Shown here piece after piece: positions 1 through 6,295 of a stretch of 6,295 bases of DNA (positions are counted from its first letter, which is position 1; the number at the start of each line of letters is the position of its first letter). Made by a program: the position numbers and the translations under genes. This DNA comes from Sphingobacterium thalpophilum (lineage in GTDB: Bacteria > Bacteroidota > Bacteroidia > Flavobacteriales > Flavobacteriaceae). The DNA is taken from NCBI GenBank assembly GCA_943328865.2, contig CALQBR020000092.1, positions 1-6,295 of the forward strand, given 5' to 3'. The notes beneath the pieces are model-generated. The model saw only the letters and a list, made by a program, of their open reading frames with translations, made no database searches and had not been told where the DNA came from.

Positions 1-1746
1 AATTGGGCCACCGATATTGCCGGAGGAAGTCAATTTGGCTACGCCTTACTGTGGGTTCTATTAATGAGTAACCTTATGGCTTTACTACTCCAAAGTTTAA
101 GTGCTCGTTTAGGAATTGTTACCCAACGCGATTTGGCACAAGCCTCTCGCGAGACCTATTCGAAACCTATTAATATTATTTTGTATTTTCTGGCTGAGAT
201 TGCTATTGCCTCCTGTGATTTGGCTGAGGTGTTAGGAATGGCTATTGGAATTAATCTGTTATTTGATATTCCGCTTATCCAAGGGGTAATGATTACGGTT
301 TTAGATACTTTTTTGCTACTATTCTTGATTAACAAAGGCATTCGAAAAATGGAGGCTTTTATTATTGTATTGGTCGCCATCATTGGATTTTCTTTTGTTT
401 TTGAAATGTTTTTTGCCCAGCCGGAAATGGACAAGGTTTTATTTGGTCTAGTTCCTTCAATGCCTAATGAAGCTGCCTTATACATTGCCATCGGAATTAT
501 TGGAGCCACGGTAATGCCACACAATTTGTATTTGCATTCTTCTTTAGTGCAAACGCGAAAATTTGAGCGGTCTAGGGCAGGAATCAAACAGGCTTTGAAA
601 TATAATTTTATCGATTCCACAATCGCTCTTAATTTGGCTTTCTTAGTAAATGCTGCCATATTGATATTGGCTGCCGCTACCTTTTATAGAAATGGACTGT
701 TTGAAGTGGCTGAAATACAAGATGCCTATCGTTTTTTAGAGCCTCTTTTGGGAAGTAAATTTGCTCCGATGCTATTTGCAGTAGCCTTGATTGCTGCAGG
801 ACAAAGTTCTACCATTACCGGTACTTTAGCAGGACAAATCGTAATGGAAGGTTACTTAAACTTGCGCATTCAGCCCTGGGTACGCCGAATTATCACCCGA
901 TTAATTGCTATTGTTCCCGCAATGATTGTAATTCTTATTTATGGAGATAGTGTCACAGGGAAATTGCTGATTCTGAGTCAGGTCATTTTAAGTTTGCAAT
1001 TGGGTTTTGCCATTATTCCTTTGATCCATTTTGTAAGTGATCCTTTAAAAATGAAAGGTTTTCAAATCAGTAAAACGACTCAAATCGCTGCTTGGATTAT
1101 TGCTTCTATCATAGTTTCACTGAACGCTATATTGGTTTTTGAAGAAATCAGCGGTTGGTTAGCTACCTCAGAAAGTCCTTTACTTTTATGGCTTACCCTG
1201 GTTCCTTTGGCTTTTGGTTTCTTAATCTTGTTACTTTACATTGTTTTTAAGCCTGTTTTTTCTAAGTCGATCACGGGCATAGAGAACCACTCACCCCATC
1301 ATTTGCAATTGCAGTTTGAAGAGTCAGCCAGTTACGTCAAGAAAAACATAGCCGTTTCGGTCGATTTTTCTACTGCCGATGAAGTGGCGTTGAATGCGGC
1401 CTTTCAACTGGGCGGTAAAGCGGCGACCTATACCTTAATTCATATTGTAGAAACCGTAGGCGCTTTAGTTTATGGCGGTAATATTAAGGATCATGAAACC
1501 AGTATTGATGAAAAATTACTTTTGGAGTACCAAGAAATGCTTACTGAAAAAGGGTTTCAAGTAACGACTCAATTGGGATTTGGAAAACCCAATCAAGTGA
1601 TTCCAAGGATTATCAATCTGGGCGATTTTGATGTTTTAGTAATGGGGACTCACGGTCATGCCGGATTTAAAGATATTTTGTTTGGTACTACTGTAGATAA
1701 GTTGCGCCACAAGATTAAGATTCCTCTGTATATTGTAAAAAATTAA
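1..1746 (+). CDS. mntH: NRAMP-family Mn(II)/divalent metal transporter with C-terminal UspA domain (5'-truncated by window)
   Basis: Inner-membrane, probably proton-coupled importer of Mn2+ (possibly Fe2+), with a cytoplasmic UspA domain. The frame is open from base 1, so the ATG at 64-66 (residue 22 of the visible 581) is internal. The first visible residues, NWATDIAGG, match the region just after DPG of the TM1 DPGN motif, so roughly 35-60 N-terminal residues are missing. NRAMP hallmarks: the DLAEVLG segment of TM3; MPHN in TM6 (Met172, the metal-binding Met that favours transition metals); AAGQSSTITGTLAGQ in TM8; SQVILSLQLGFAIIPL in TM10, with Gly where many homologues have Pro. About eleven further hydrophobic segments follow the partial TM1, ending near residue 420. 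Residues 445-580 form a Usp domain with an early Asp (D455) and an intact G-2x-G-9x-G(S/T) nucleotide-binding motif (Gly549, Gly552, Gly562-Thr563). MntH-only proteins stop near 410-420 residues. The family call is secure; metal preference and the Usp role are inferred. Confidence 0.93.
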   Translation, partial: NWATDIAGGSQFGYALLWVLLMSNLMALLLQSLSARLGIVTQRDLAQASRETYSKPINIILYFLAEIAIASCDLAEVLGMAIGINLLFDIPLIQGVMITVLDTFLLLFLINKGIRKMEAFIIVLVAIIGFSFVFEMFFAQPEMDKVLFGLVPSMPNEAALYIAIGIIGATVMPHNLYLHSSLVQTRKFERSRAGIKQALKYNFIDSTIALNLAFLVNAAILILAAATFYRNGLFEVAEIQDAYRFLEPLLGSKFAPMLFAVALIAAGQSSTITGTLAGQIVMEGYLNLRIQPWVRRIITRLIAIVPAMIVILIYGDSVTGKLLILSQVILSLQLGFAIIPLIHFVSDPLKMKGFQISKTTQIAAWIIASIIVSLNAILVFEEISGWLATSESPLLLWLTLVPLAFGFLILLLYIVFKPVFSKSITGIENHSPHHLQLQFEESASYVKKNIAVSVDFSTADEVALNAAFQLGGKAATYTLIHIVETVGALVYGGNIKDHETSIDEKLLLEYQEMLTEKGFQVTTQLGFGKPNQVIPRIINLGDFDVLVMGTHGHAGFKDILFGTTVDKLRHKIKIPLYIVKN

Positions 1747-1887
1747 ATGCATTCGGAATAAATAATTTACTTGTTTAGTTATTTCTAATTAACTTTTGCA
1801 CCTATCCTATTTAAACGGATCAATTTCAAAACCTTTGAAGAAATAAATATAACGGATAATATGAGTTAGCCAAAAAAGGAAGAATTC

Positions 1888-1902
1888 TATGACAATGTCA
1901 TA
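1888..1902. repeat. Perfect 7-1-7 palindrome TATGACA-A-TGTCATA
   Basis: The left arm TATGACA (1888-1894) and right arm TGTCATA (1896-1902) are exact reverse complements around one A. It is nested inside a wider pairing of AAAAAAGG (1872-1879) with CCTTTTTT (1918-1925). It could be a protein-binding site, part of a weak 3'-end structure for the transporter mRNA 142 bases upstream, or chance. The 7-1-7 layout matches the geometry of Fur-family boxes, but the bases do not match the Fur or PerR consensus, and no gene start follows. Confidence 0.35.
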
Positions 1903-2074
1903 TTTGTTTTTAAGCCCCCTTTTTTACTATTGAAGTTTTCCCGGATGATTACTATCTCTATTGTCAAAATAGATTATTTTGGTTTTGTGTTTATTAGTTA
2001 TAGGTTGAATTAATCTTAATTCCATCAGATTTTAGTGAGGTAAATAAGTTTTTATTTTTAAAATTGATAATTAA

Positions 2075-2109
2075 AAAAGGCATCTCAATTTAGTATCGAG
2101 ATGCCTTTT
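2075..2109 (-). terminator. Rho-independent terminator of the receptor-hydrolase operon, potentially bidirectional
   Basis: GGCATCTC (2079-2086) pairs perfectly with GAGATGCC (2098-2105) across an 11-base loop. AAAA (2075-2078) and TTTT (2106-2109) extend the stem to 12 base pairs. Read on the - strand, the hairpin is followed by six T (complement of 2073-2078) and begins 46 bases past the hydrolase stop codon, the normal position for an operon terminator. On the + strand it is followed by only four T, and it lies about 330 bases after the transporter stop, so it could also halt read-through from that side. The structure is clear; use in both directions is inferred. Confidence 0.88.
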
Positions 2110-2155
2110 CAAATTTCTTAATTCTCTGGTTATATTATGATAAATTTGATGGCTT

Positions 2156-3610
2156 TTATAAAACAGCAGGATATAGGATCCTATAATCCTGCGATTTAAC
2201 TAGCTGAAGCGTGGCGCCGTATTTAGCATTAATCGCTTCTAGAAATTTATTTGCTATTAGCGCATAGCCTCTTGGCGAAGGATGCACTCCATCTAATGAG
2301 AAAGAGCCTCCAGTAACATAAGCAGTAGTCATGGTATAGCTTCCAAAAGCAAGTCCTCCACCAGACAATTGATTCATGACTGATTTGGTGTCAACAAAGG
2401 CAAGGCCATTACTAGTAGCTGCCGCTTCAATAGCTACATTATAGGCATCAGTTGCAATCTTAACTTCGGCAATTTCTTCTTTTGACAAAACCCATTTGTC
2501 TTCCAAAGGTACAGAAATGCCATTAATTTTAGTAGGGTCTCCTCCAACTGAGGTTCCAATAAAACTACTTGACGGCAATAGCAATAAGTCCTCTTTTGTT
2601 GCTTGTCTGTAGGATGGAATTGCGAAACCTGATAAATTCGTCAAATAACTATCAATTATTACAACAGCATTGCCTTTTCCTATACGGAAAGAGATGGTCC
2701 GTCTAGCCGCTTCTTCCGCGGTAATTAAGCCATTTTTCGCTGCATATTGAATCCCCGCATTGTAAGCGCCATAACCGTTTGCACCGCTTAACAAAGCGAC
2801 AGTCGGAGCATCCAATGGCACAGGGTTATATGGAACAGTGGTAAAATAAGGTAAGGAATTTACATACGGAAGATTAGCCACAACTCCTTTTGCCCCATTT
2901 GCTGTTAAATTAGCTACTAAACCATTGAACGTAGCTGTAAAGACGTTTGGATCAGTAATGTCATTATTGCCATAAGTCGTTGGATCAAGATTTCCCGTTT
3001 GATTAACCCCTACGCCTCCTGATGTGGCATATCCCAAAACATCATTTCCTCCAATCCATAGAGAAAAGAAGGTCGGGTTCTGATTCACTGCATCAGCAAC
3101 TACAGTCGCAGAAGTAGCGGAGGCAAAGCGGCCATAATAAGGATTTGCCAAAGCATAACCAGGAAAAATCAAATGAAAACTTTTAGCCCCTGGTATCCCC
3201 ATATTATTAAACGGCCCTGTTAATTGCGCACCATAAACATTCCCAGAAACACCCGCTACATTTACAGGTGCCGTACCATTATAATATAGTCGGGTTGGAA
3301 ACTGCGGTATTTGCACCCCTCCAGAGGAGAACCCTCCATTATTATCGTCTGCCATAAACGGTGTTGAAAAAATACCGCCTCCTGCATAAGCAAATTGTTG
3401 AGCCATTATATTGGGGTATGCATTTTGCTGACCTGCTTTAAAAAGGGCATTGTCACTATATCCCGATGCGAATGAATCTCCCAGCGCAACATATTTTGAA
3501 AAGTCAGCTGTTCCTGATGTTACTGGATTTTCAGCAGTGAGACTTTCGTCATTATTACATGCTACAAAGGTCAAAGTAACCCATAATAGCCATTTGAAAT
3601 TATTTTTCAT
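2156..3610 (-). CDS. SGNH/GDSL-family hydrolase (esterase/lipase-like) lipoprotein
   Basis: Predicted lipid-anchored ester hydrolase of 484 residues, acting in the periplasm or on the cell surface. The start ATG (complement of 3608-3610) gives a short basic N-terminus, a hydrophobic stretch and the lipobox FVAC with Cys18, so the start is well supported. An A/G-rich run (complement of 3614-3622) sits just upstream as a weak ribosome site. After the cysteine come NNDES, acidic residues resembling a Bacteroidota lipoprotein export signal. SGNH blocks appear in order: I, LGDSFASGY with nucleophile Ser46; II, NMGIPGA with Gly138; III, IGGND with Asn189; V, SLDGVHPSPRGY with Asp440 and His443. Residues between the blocks are Gly/Ala/Asn-rich and long, so the protein exceeds the usual 200-250-residue SGNH core. 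It lies 40 bases after the receptor gene on the same strand and is followed by a terminator. Family and catalytic residues are confident. The substrate (acyl lipid, acetylated glycan or other ester) is unknown. Confidence 0.92.
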   Translation of the reverse strand: MKNNFKWLLWVTLTFVACNNDESLTAENPVTSGTADFSKYVALGDSFASGYSDNALFKAGQQNAYPNIMAQQFAYAGGGIFSTPFMADDNNGGFSSGGVQIPQFPTRLYYNGTAPVNVAGVSGNVYGAQLTGPFNNMGIPGAKSFHLIFPGYALANPYYGRFASATSATVVADAVNQNPTFFSLWIGGNDVLGYATSGGVGVNQTGNLDPTTYGNNDITDPNVFTATFNGLVANLTANGAKGVVANLPYVNSLPYFTTVPYNPVPLDAPTVALLSGANGYGAYNAGIQYAAKNGLITAEEAARRTISFRIGKGNAVVIIDSYLTNLSGFAIPSYRQATKEDLLLLPSSSFIGTSVGGDPTKINGISVPLEDKWVLSKEEIAEVKIATDAYNVAIEAAATSNGLAFVDTKSVMNQLSGGGLAFGSYTMTTAYVTGGSFSLDGVHPSPRGYALIANKFLEAINAKYGATLQLVKSQDYRILYPAVL

Positions 3611-3650
3611 AGTTCTCTTTTTGTAGGTTATTGTAGAAATGGTTTCTGGC

Positions 3651-6295
3651 CTAAGGGTTAATAGTCAGTGAAGCAAACACCTGCTGGCCTATTGCTCCAG
3701 CACCCAGCACTTGGATATAATCTTTGCCGAATAAGTTCGTAGCACCCACTTTTATAACCGATTTCATTTTAGGAATCGTATAATTCATTTGTGCATCAAA
3801 AACGGTGTTTTCAGGAACATAGCCATCTACAAAAGAAGATTGCCATAAATATTCCGTATTCCATCTAACATTCATATTAAATCCGAAGTTTTTGAAAAGT
3901 TTAGTATTTCCCAAAGATGCTTTTACACGGTGTTTTGGCGTATTAAAACCTGGTTCAAAACTAGGATCACTCGCCTGGTCAAATTTAAATTCTGCATAAT
4001 TATAATTTAATCCAGCCTCAAAATTTTGGTATACTTTTTTTGAAACTCCCAATCCGAATCCTGTAGAGGTTATTTCAGATTTAGAATTCGTATATACTTG
4101 AAAAACCCTACGGTCTCCATTGCTTAGTGCTGCCAAAGTAGCTAAAGTAGCCGGGTTTGAAAAATCAAAAGTAGTATTAACATCTCCATAATATGGAGCA
4201 ATTACATTGGCTGTATTTAAGAAGTCATTATAAATGTTATAATAGGCACTAATATCTACAGAAACCTTATTAATTTCTGAACGATAGCCTACCTCGAATG
4301 CCTGAACTTTTTCGGGCTTAACAAATCCTGGCGTCGCTACTTCTAGTAAGGCGGCAGCGGCAGGAACATTTACTGGGTTTGCGGCTATTGCTGCAGAAAA
4401 AGCTTGCACAGAAGAAACCGTATAAGAATTAAAATATGCGTTTTGACCCGTCATAATAACCGTACCTCCTACTCCAGGAATTGCTTGCCCTAAGGCGCTT
4501 ACCTTTCTTGTTTCTACATAGCGATCTAAGTTTTCTGGTGCGGAACCTATTAATGCAAATGGGCCTAAATCAAGTCCAATGTACTGATCTTGCGTAGTTG
4601 GATTTCGAAAACCCGTTTGATAAGAAGCCCTAAAGTTGTGCTTTTTTGCGGCTCCTGCTGCATATACAAAGGAAGCTCTTGGAGAGAAATTACCATTAAA
4701 ATTTTTGGATTTGTCATAGCGAACAGAACCTGTAAATTTCAATCTTTCATCAGCGAGCAATTTCTTTTGTACTTGCGAATAGACTCCAAATTCACTGTAT
4801 TTTAAAGGCTTATCGTAATCGGTAAATATAGATCCTTCGGAATTCATTACATACTCTCTTGCTGAACCACCTATTTGGAATTCTGCAAACTTGATGAGAT
4901 CTTTAAAGTTGTAATTGATATCGGCGTGATAGATTTTAGATTGGTCTTTAAACTTCGCTCCTTTAGTAAAATCGGCATCCTGCACAATTGTTGCTAACGC
5001 TGCTTGATATTGAGGGCTTCCTGGTAAAAACCTACCCGTGTCAGCGATTTGCCTTGCTATAGCATGTGATTGGTAAGGAGTTTGTCCCGCCAAAGTAGAT
5101 TGAATATAAGCCCCTGCATATTGACCAAACCAAGTGGTGTCATCTTTCCAAGCCCTATTTAGATTCCAAGCTGCAAAGCGGGTGTCATAAGAATTTCCTG
5201 CATCCTCAGCAGATACATAAGCTCTGGCGAAAAAGTTTTTACCTTTCACTTCGAATCGTGTTTGATTCATAAAGAAATTTTTCAATGCATATCGGTTCGC
5301 TCCTTGATAAATGGTATTTCCAAATCCTACTTTGTGTTGCACAATAAATTCGATGTCGTTGGCCCATGGTTTAAAGTGCATTGAAAAATCCGCTTTGACA
5401 CTTTCAACTTTATTATCCATCAAGTCCTTTTCATTATAACCGGTTCTACTGACATTTGAATTTGGCAACAGGTTCACCGCCCCGACAGGAATCAAACCTA
5501 AATTTGCCAATGACGTTCCAACTCCTTTTAAATTCGTAGAAATTTCATCACCATAGACATTTAATCCATCATAATTGATATTGGAAGCATGTCCTATAGC
5601 CGATGGATTTGAAAATAATCCGCCGTTTTCTAAATTTCTATTATCCGAAGCAATCCATTCTGTTCCTTTCATGATGTTCAGATTGGCTTTAGCTGCAAAG
5701 TGCTTTGTAAAAGCATGAGCCGCTCTAATGCCAAAATCGTAATAATCATTTGTTCCTGCAGCTTGTTGAGTAGTCTGCCCATATTTCATATAGGTGCTGA
5801 TGCCTTGATTGGTAAATGGACTTTTACTATTCATAAATAAAATACCATTAAAAGCATTTGCCCCATACAATGCTGAAGAAGCACCTGGCAAAAGTTCTAC
5901 ATTAGCGACATCTACTTCGGAAAGACCTATTAGATTGCCTAAAACAAAGTTCAACGCTGGAGAGGAGTTGTCCATCCCGTCTACCAACTGCATGAAACGG
6001 GTATTGTTTACAGTAGCAAAACCACGTGTATTAATTGACTTAAAAGACATACTACTGGTATTGAAGTGCACTTCTTTCAAGTTTTCTAGACCGTCATAGA
6101 AGGTAACCGCAGTGTTACTTTTTATTTGCTGAAGCCCCATTCGTTCAATCGTCACTGGGGATTCAATAACACGCTCTGGAGTTCTTGATGCAGAGACTAC
6201 GATTTCCTCCAGTTTTGTCTCCTGATCAACAAGTACAATACTTACCTTCTGGTTATCTGAGTTAATCTTGATCTTCTTTGCTTCTGACCCAACAC
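3651..6295 (-). CDS. TonB-dependent outer-membrane receptor (5'-truncated by window)
   Basis: Outer-membrane active-transport channel energised by TonB-ExbBD. The frame stays open to the right edge, giving 880 complete codons before the TAG stop (complement of 3651-3653). The signal peptide and most of an N-terminal extension are missing. Visible residues 1-28 (including KIKINSDNQKVSIVLVDQE) look like the last strands of a carboxypeptidase-regulatory-like domain. EEIVVSASR (29-37) is at the TonB-box position. The plug, about 38-160, contains NTRGF, MQLVDGMDNSSP and ELLPGASSALYGANAFNGI. The rest is a 22-strand-type barrel with alternating aromatic strands and long loops, including FSPRASFVYA and YQTGFRNPTTQDQY. 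An Ala-rich loop (AAIAANPVNVPAAAALL) is encoded near 4335-4395. The chain ends in ASLTINP, with Pro where such barrels usually end in Phe or another aromatic. The next gene encodes an SGNH lipoprotein, not a SusD, so this is not a classical SusC/SusD pair. The substrate is unknown. Confidence 0.94.
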   Translation of the reverse strand, partial: VGSEAKKIKINSDNQKVSIVLVDQETKLEEIVVSASRTPERVIESPVTIERMGLQQIKSNTAVTFYDGLENLKEVHFNTSSMSFKSINTRGFATVNNTRFMQLVDGMDNSSPALNFVLGNLIGLSEVDVANVELLPGASSALYGANAFNGILFMNSKSPFTNQGISTYMKYGQTTQQAAGTNDYYDFGIRAAHAFTKHFAAKANLNIMKGTEWIASDNRNLENGGLFSNPSAIGHASNINYDGLNVYGDEISTNLKGVGTSLANLGLIPVGAVNLLPNSNVSRTGYNEKDLMDNKVESVKADFSMHFKPWANDIEFIVQHKVGFGNTIYQGANRYALKNFFMNQTRFEVKGKNFFARAYVSAEDAGNSYDTRFAAWNLNRAWKDDTTWFGQYAGAYIQSTLAGQTPYQSHAIARQIADTGRFLPGSPQYQAALATIVQDADFTKGAKFKDQSKIYHADINYNFKDLIKFAEFQIGGSAREYVMNSEGSIFTDYDKPLKYSEFGVYSQVQKKLLADERLKFTGSVRYDKSKNFNGNFSPRASFVYAAGAAKKHNFRASYQTGFRNPTTQDQYIGLDLGPFALIGSAPENLDRYVETRKVSALGQAIPGVGGTVIMTGQNAYFNSYTVSSVQAFSAAIAANPVNVPAAAALLEVATPGFVKPEKVQAFEVGYRSEINKVSVDISAYYNIYNDFLNTANVIAPYYGDVNTTFDFSNPATLATLAALSNGDRRVFQVYTNSKSEITSTGFGLGVSKKVYQNFEAGLNYNYAEFKFDQASDPSFEPGFNTPKHRVKASLGNTKLFKNFGFNMNVRWNTEYLWQSSFVDGYVPENTVFDAQMNYTIPKMKSVIKVGATNLFGKDYIQVLGAGAIGQQVFASLTINP

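Larger units (their letters stand above)
1747..2155. other. Convergent intergenic region, no convincing gene
   Basis: This 409-base AT-rich gap separates the 3' end of the transporter gene from the 3' end of the hydrolase gene. Stop codons are frequent and I see no protein-like frame longer than about 15 codons. The contents I can support are a strong hairpin terminator at its right end (2075-2109) and a perfect 7-1-7 palindrome (1888-1902). A second small inverted repeat, GAATTAA-tc-TTAATTC (2007-2022), and a TTCAAA-acc-TTTGAA hairpin (1825-1839) are AT-rich and could be chance. AACGGAT occurs twice (1814-1820, 1851-1857). No transposon ends, tRNA-like structure or CRISPR repeat is visible. 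Confidence 0.8.

Noticed and set aside
156..659. Open frame on the - strand inside the transporter gene
   Set aside because: It is the antisense shadow of a well-conserved NRAMP coding region and has no family features of its own.
1857..1862. TTGAAG (1835-1840) and TAATAT (1857-1862) with 16-base spacing, resembling an E. coli sigma70 promoter that could make a small RNA ending at 2109
   Set aside because: Bacteroidota promoters use a different consensus, and the + strand T-run at the terminator is short. There is no independent sign of an RNA gene.
1889..1933. 14-codon reading frame (MTMSYLFLSPLFYY) preceded by AAGGAAG
   Set aside because: It is very short, has no recognisable protein character, and its start overlaps the palindrome. 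No Bacteroidota-type promoter precedes it.
2007..2022. Inverted repeat GAATTAA-tc-TTAATTC
   Set aside because: It consists almost entirely of A and T and lies between two 3' ends. A repeat of this size is expected by chance in such sequence.
2141..2148. TAAATTTG matching the Bacteroidota -7 element TAnnTTTG on the + strand
   Set aside because: No TTTG -33 element is found at the expected distance, and it would drive antisense transcription into the hydrolase gene. Likely chance in AT-rich DNA.
3635..3647. Small hairpin AGAAA-tgg-TTTCT in the gap between the receptor and hydrolase genes
   Set aside because: The stem is only five base pairs, mostly A-T, with no T-run. It is not a terminator, and the two genes still look co-transcribed.
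4590..4805. Open frames on the + strand inside the receptor gene (4590-4805 and 5809-6099)
   Set aside because: Both are antisense to conserved receptor sequence and show no recognisable domain or ribosome site.
2156..6295. SusC/SusD polysaccharide-utilisation pair
   Set aside because: The lipoprotein is clearly an SGNH hydrolase with GDS, GGND and DGVH motifs, not a helical SusD. No glycoside hydrolase or sensor gene is visible.

Overview
The window looks like chromosomal DNA from a Bacteroidota member, most likely a flavobacterium. The evidence is the AT-rich sequence, the weak A-rich ribosome-binding region instead of a strong Shine-Dalgarno, a TonB-dependent receptor with a Bacteroidota-type N-terminal extension, and a lipoprotein with acidic residues after the lipobox cysteine. 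Assignment below class level cannot be made from the sequence alone.

There are three protein-coding genes in two convergent transcription units. On the + strand, 1-1746 is the 3' part of a gene for an NRAMP-family (MntH-type) manganese/divalent-metal transporter fused to a C-terminal universal-stress-protein (UspA) domain. Its N-terminus lies before the window, which opens at the Asn of the TM1 DPGN motif. From 1747 to 2155 there is no convincing gene. This stretch holds a strong A-tract/hairpin/T-tract terminator (2075-2109) and two short inverted repeats of doubtful meaning.

On the - strand, reading right to left, a TonB-dependent outer-membrane receptor (3651 to beyond 6295, N-terminus missing) is followed after 40 bases by an SGNH/GDSL hydrolase lipoprotein (2156-3610). 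The terminator at 2075-2109 comes next. The short gap and shared direction suggest one operon whose promoter lies outside the window. The lipoprotein has a complete predicted catalytic set (Ser46, Gly138, Asn189, Asp440, His443) and may be exposed on the cell surface. A reasonable inference is that it removes an ester-linked group from a substrate that the receptor then imports. The substrate cannot be read from the sequence.

I found no mobile element, CRISPR array, RNA gene or clearly new system. The points most worth a second look are the receptor-esterase pair, the transporter-Usp fusion, and a perfect 7-1-7 palindrome between the convergent units.
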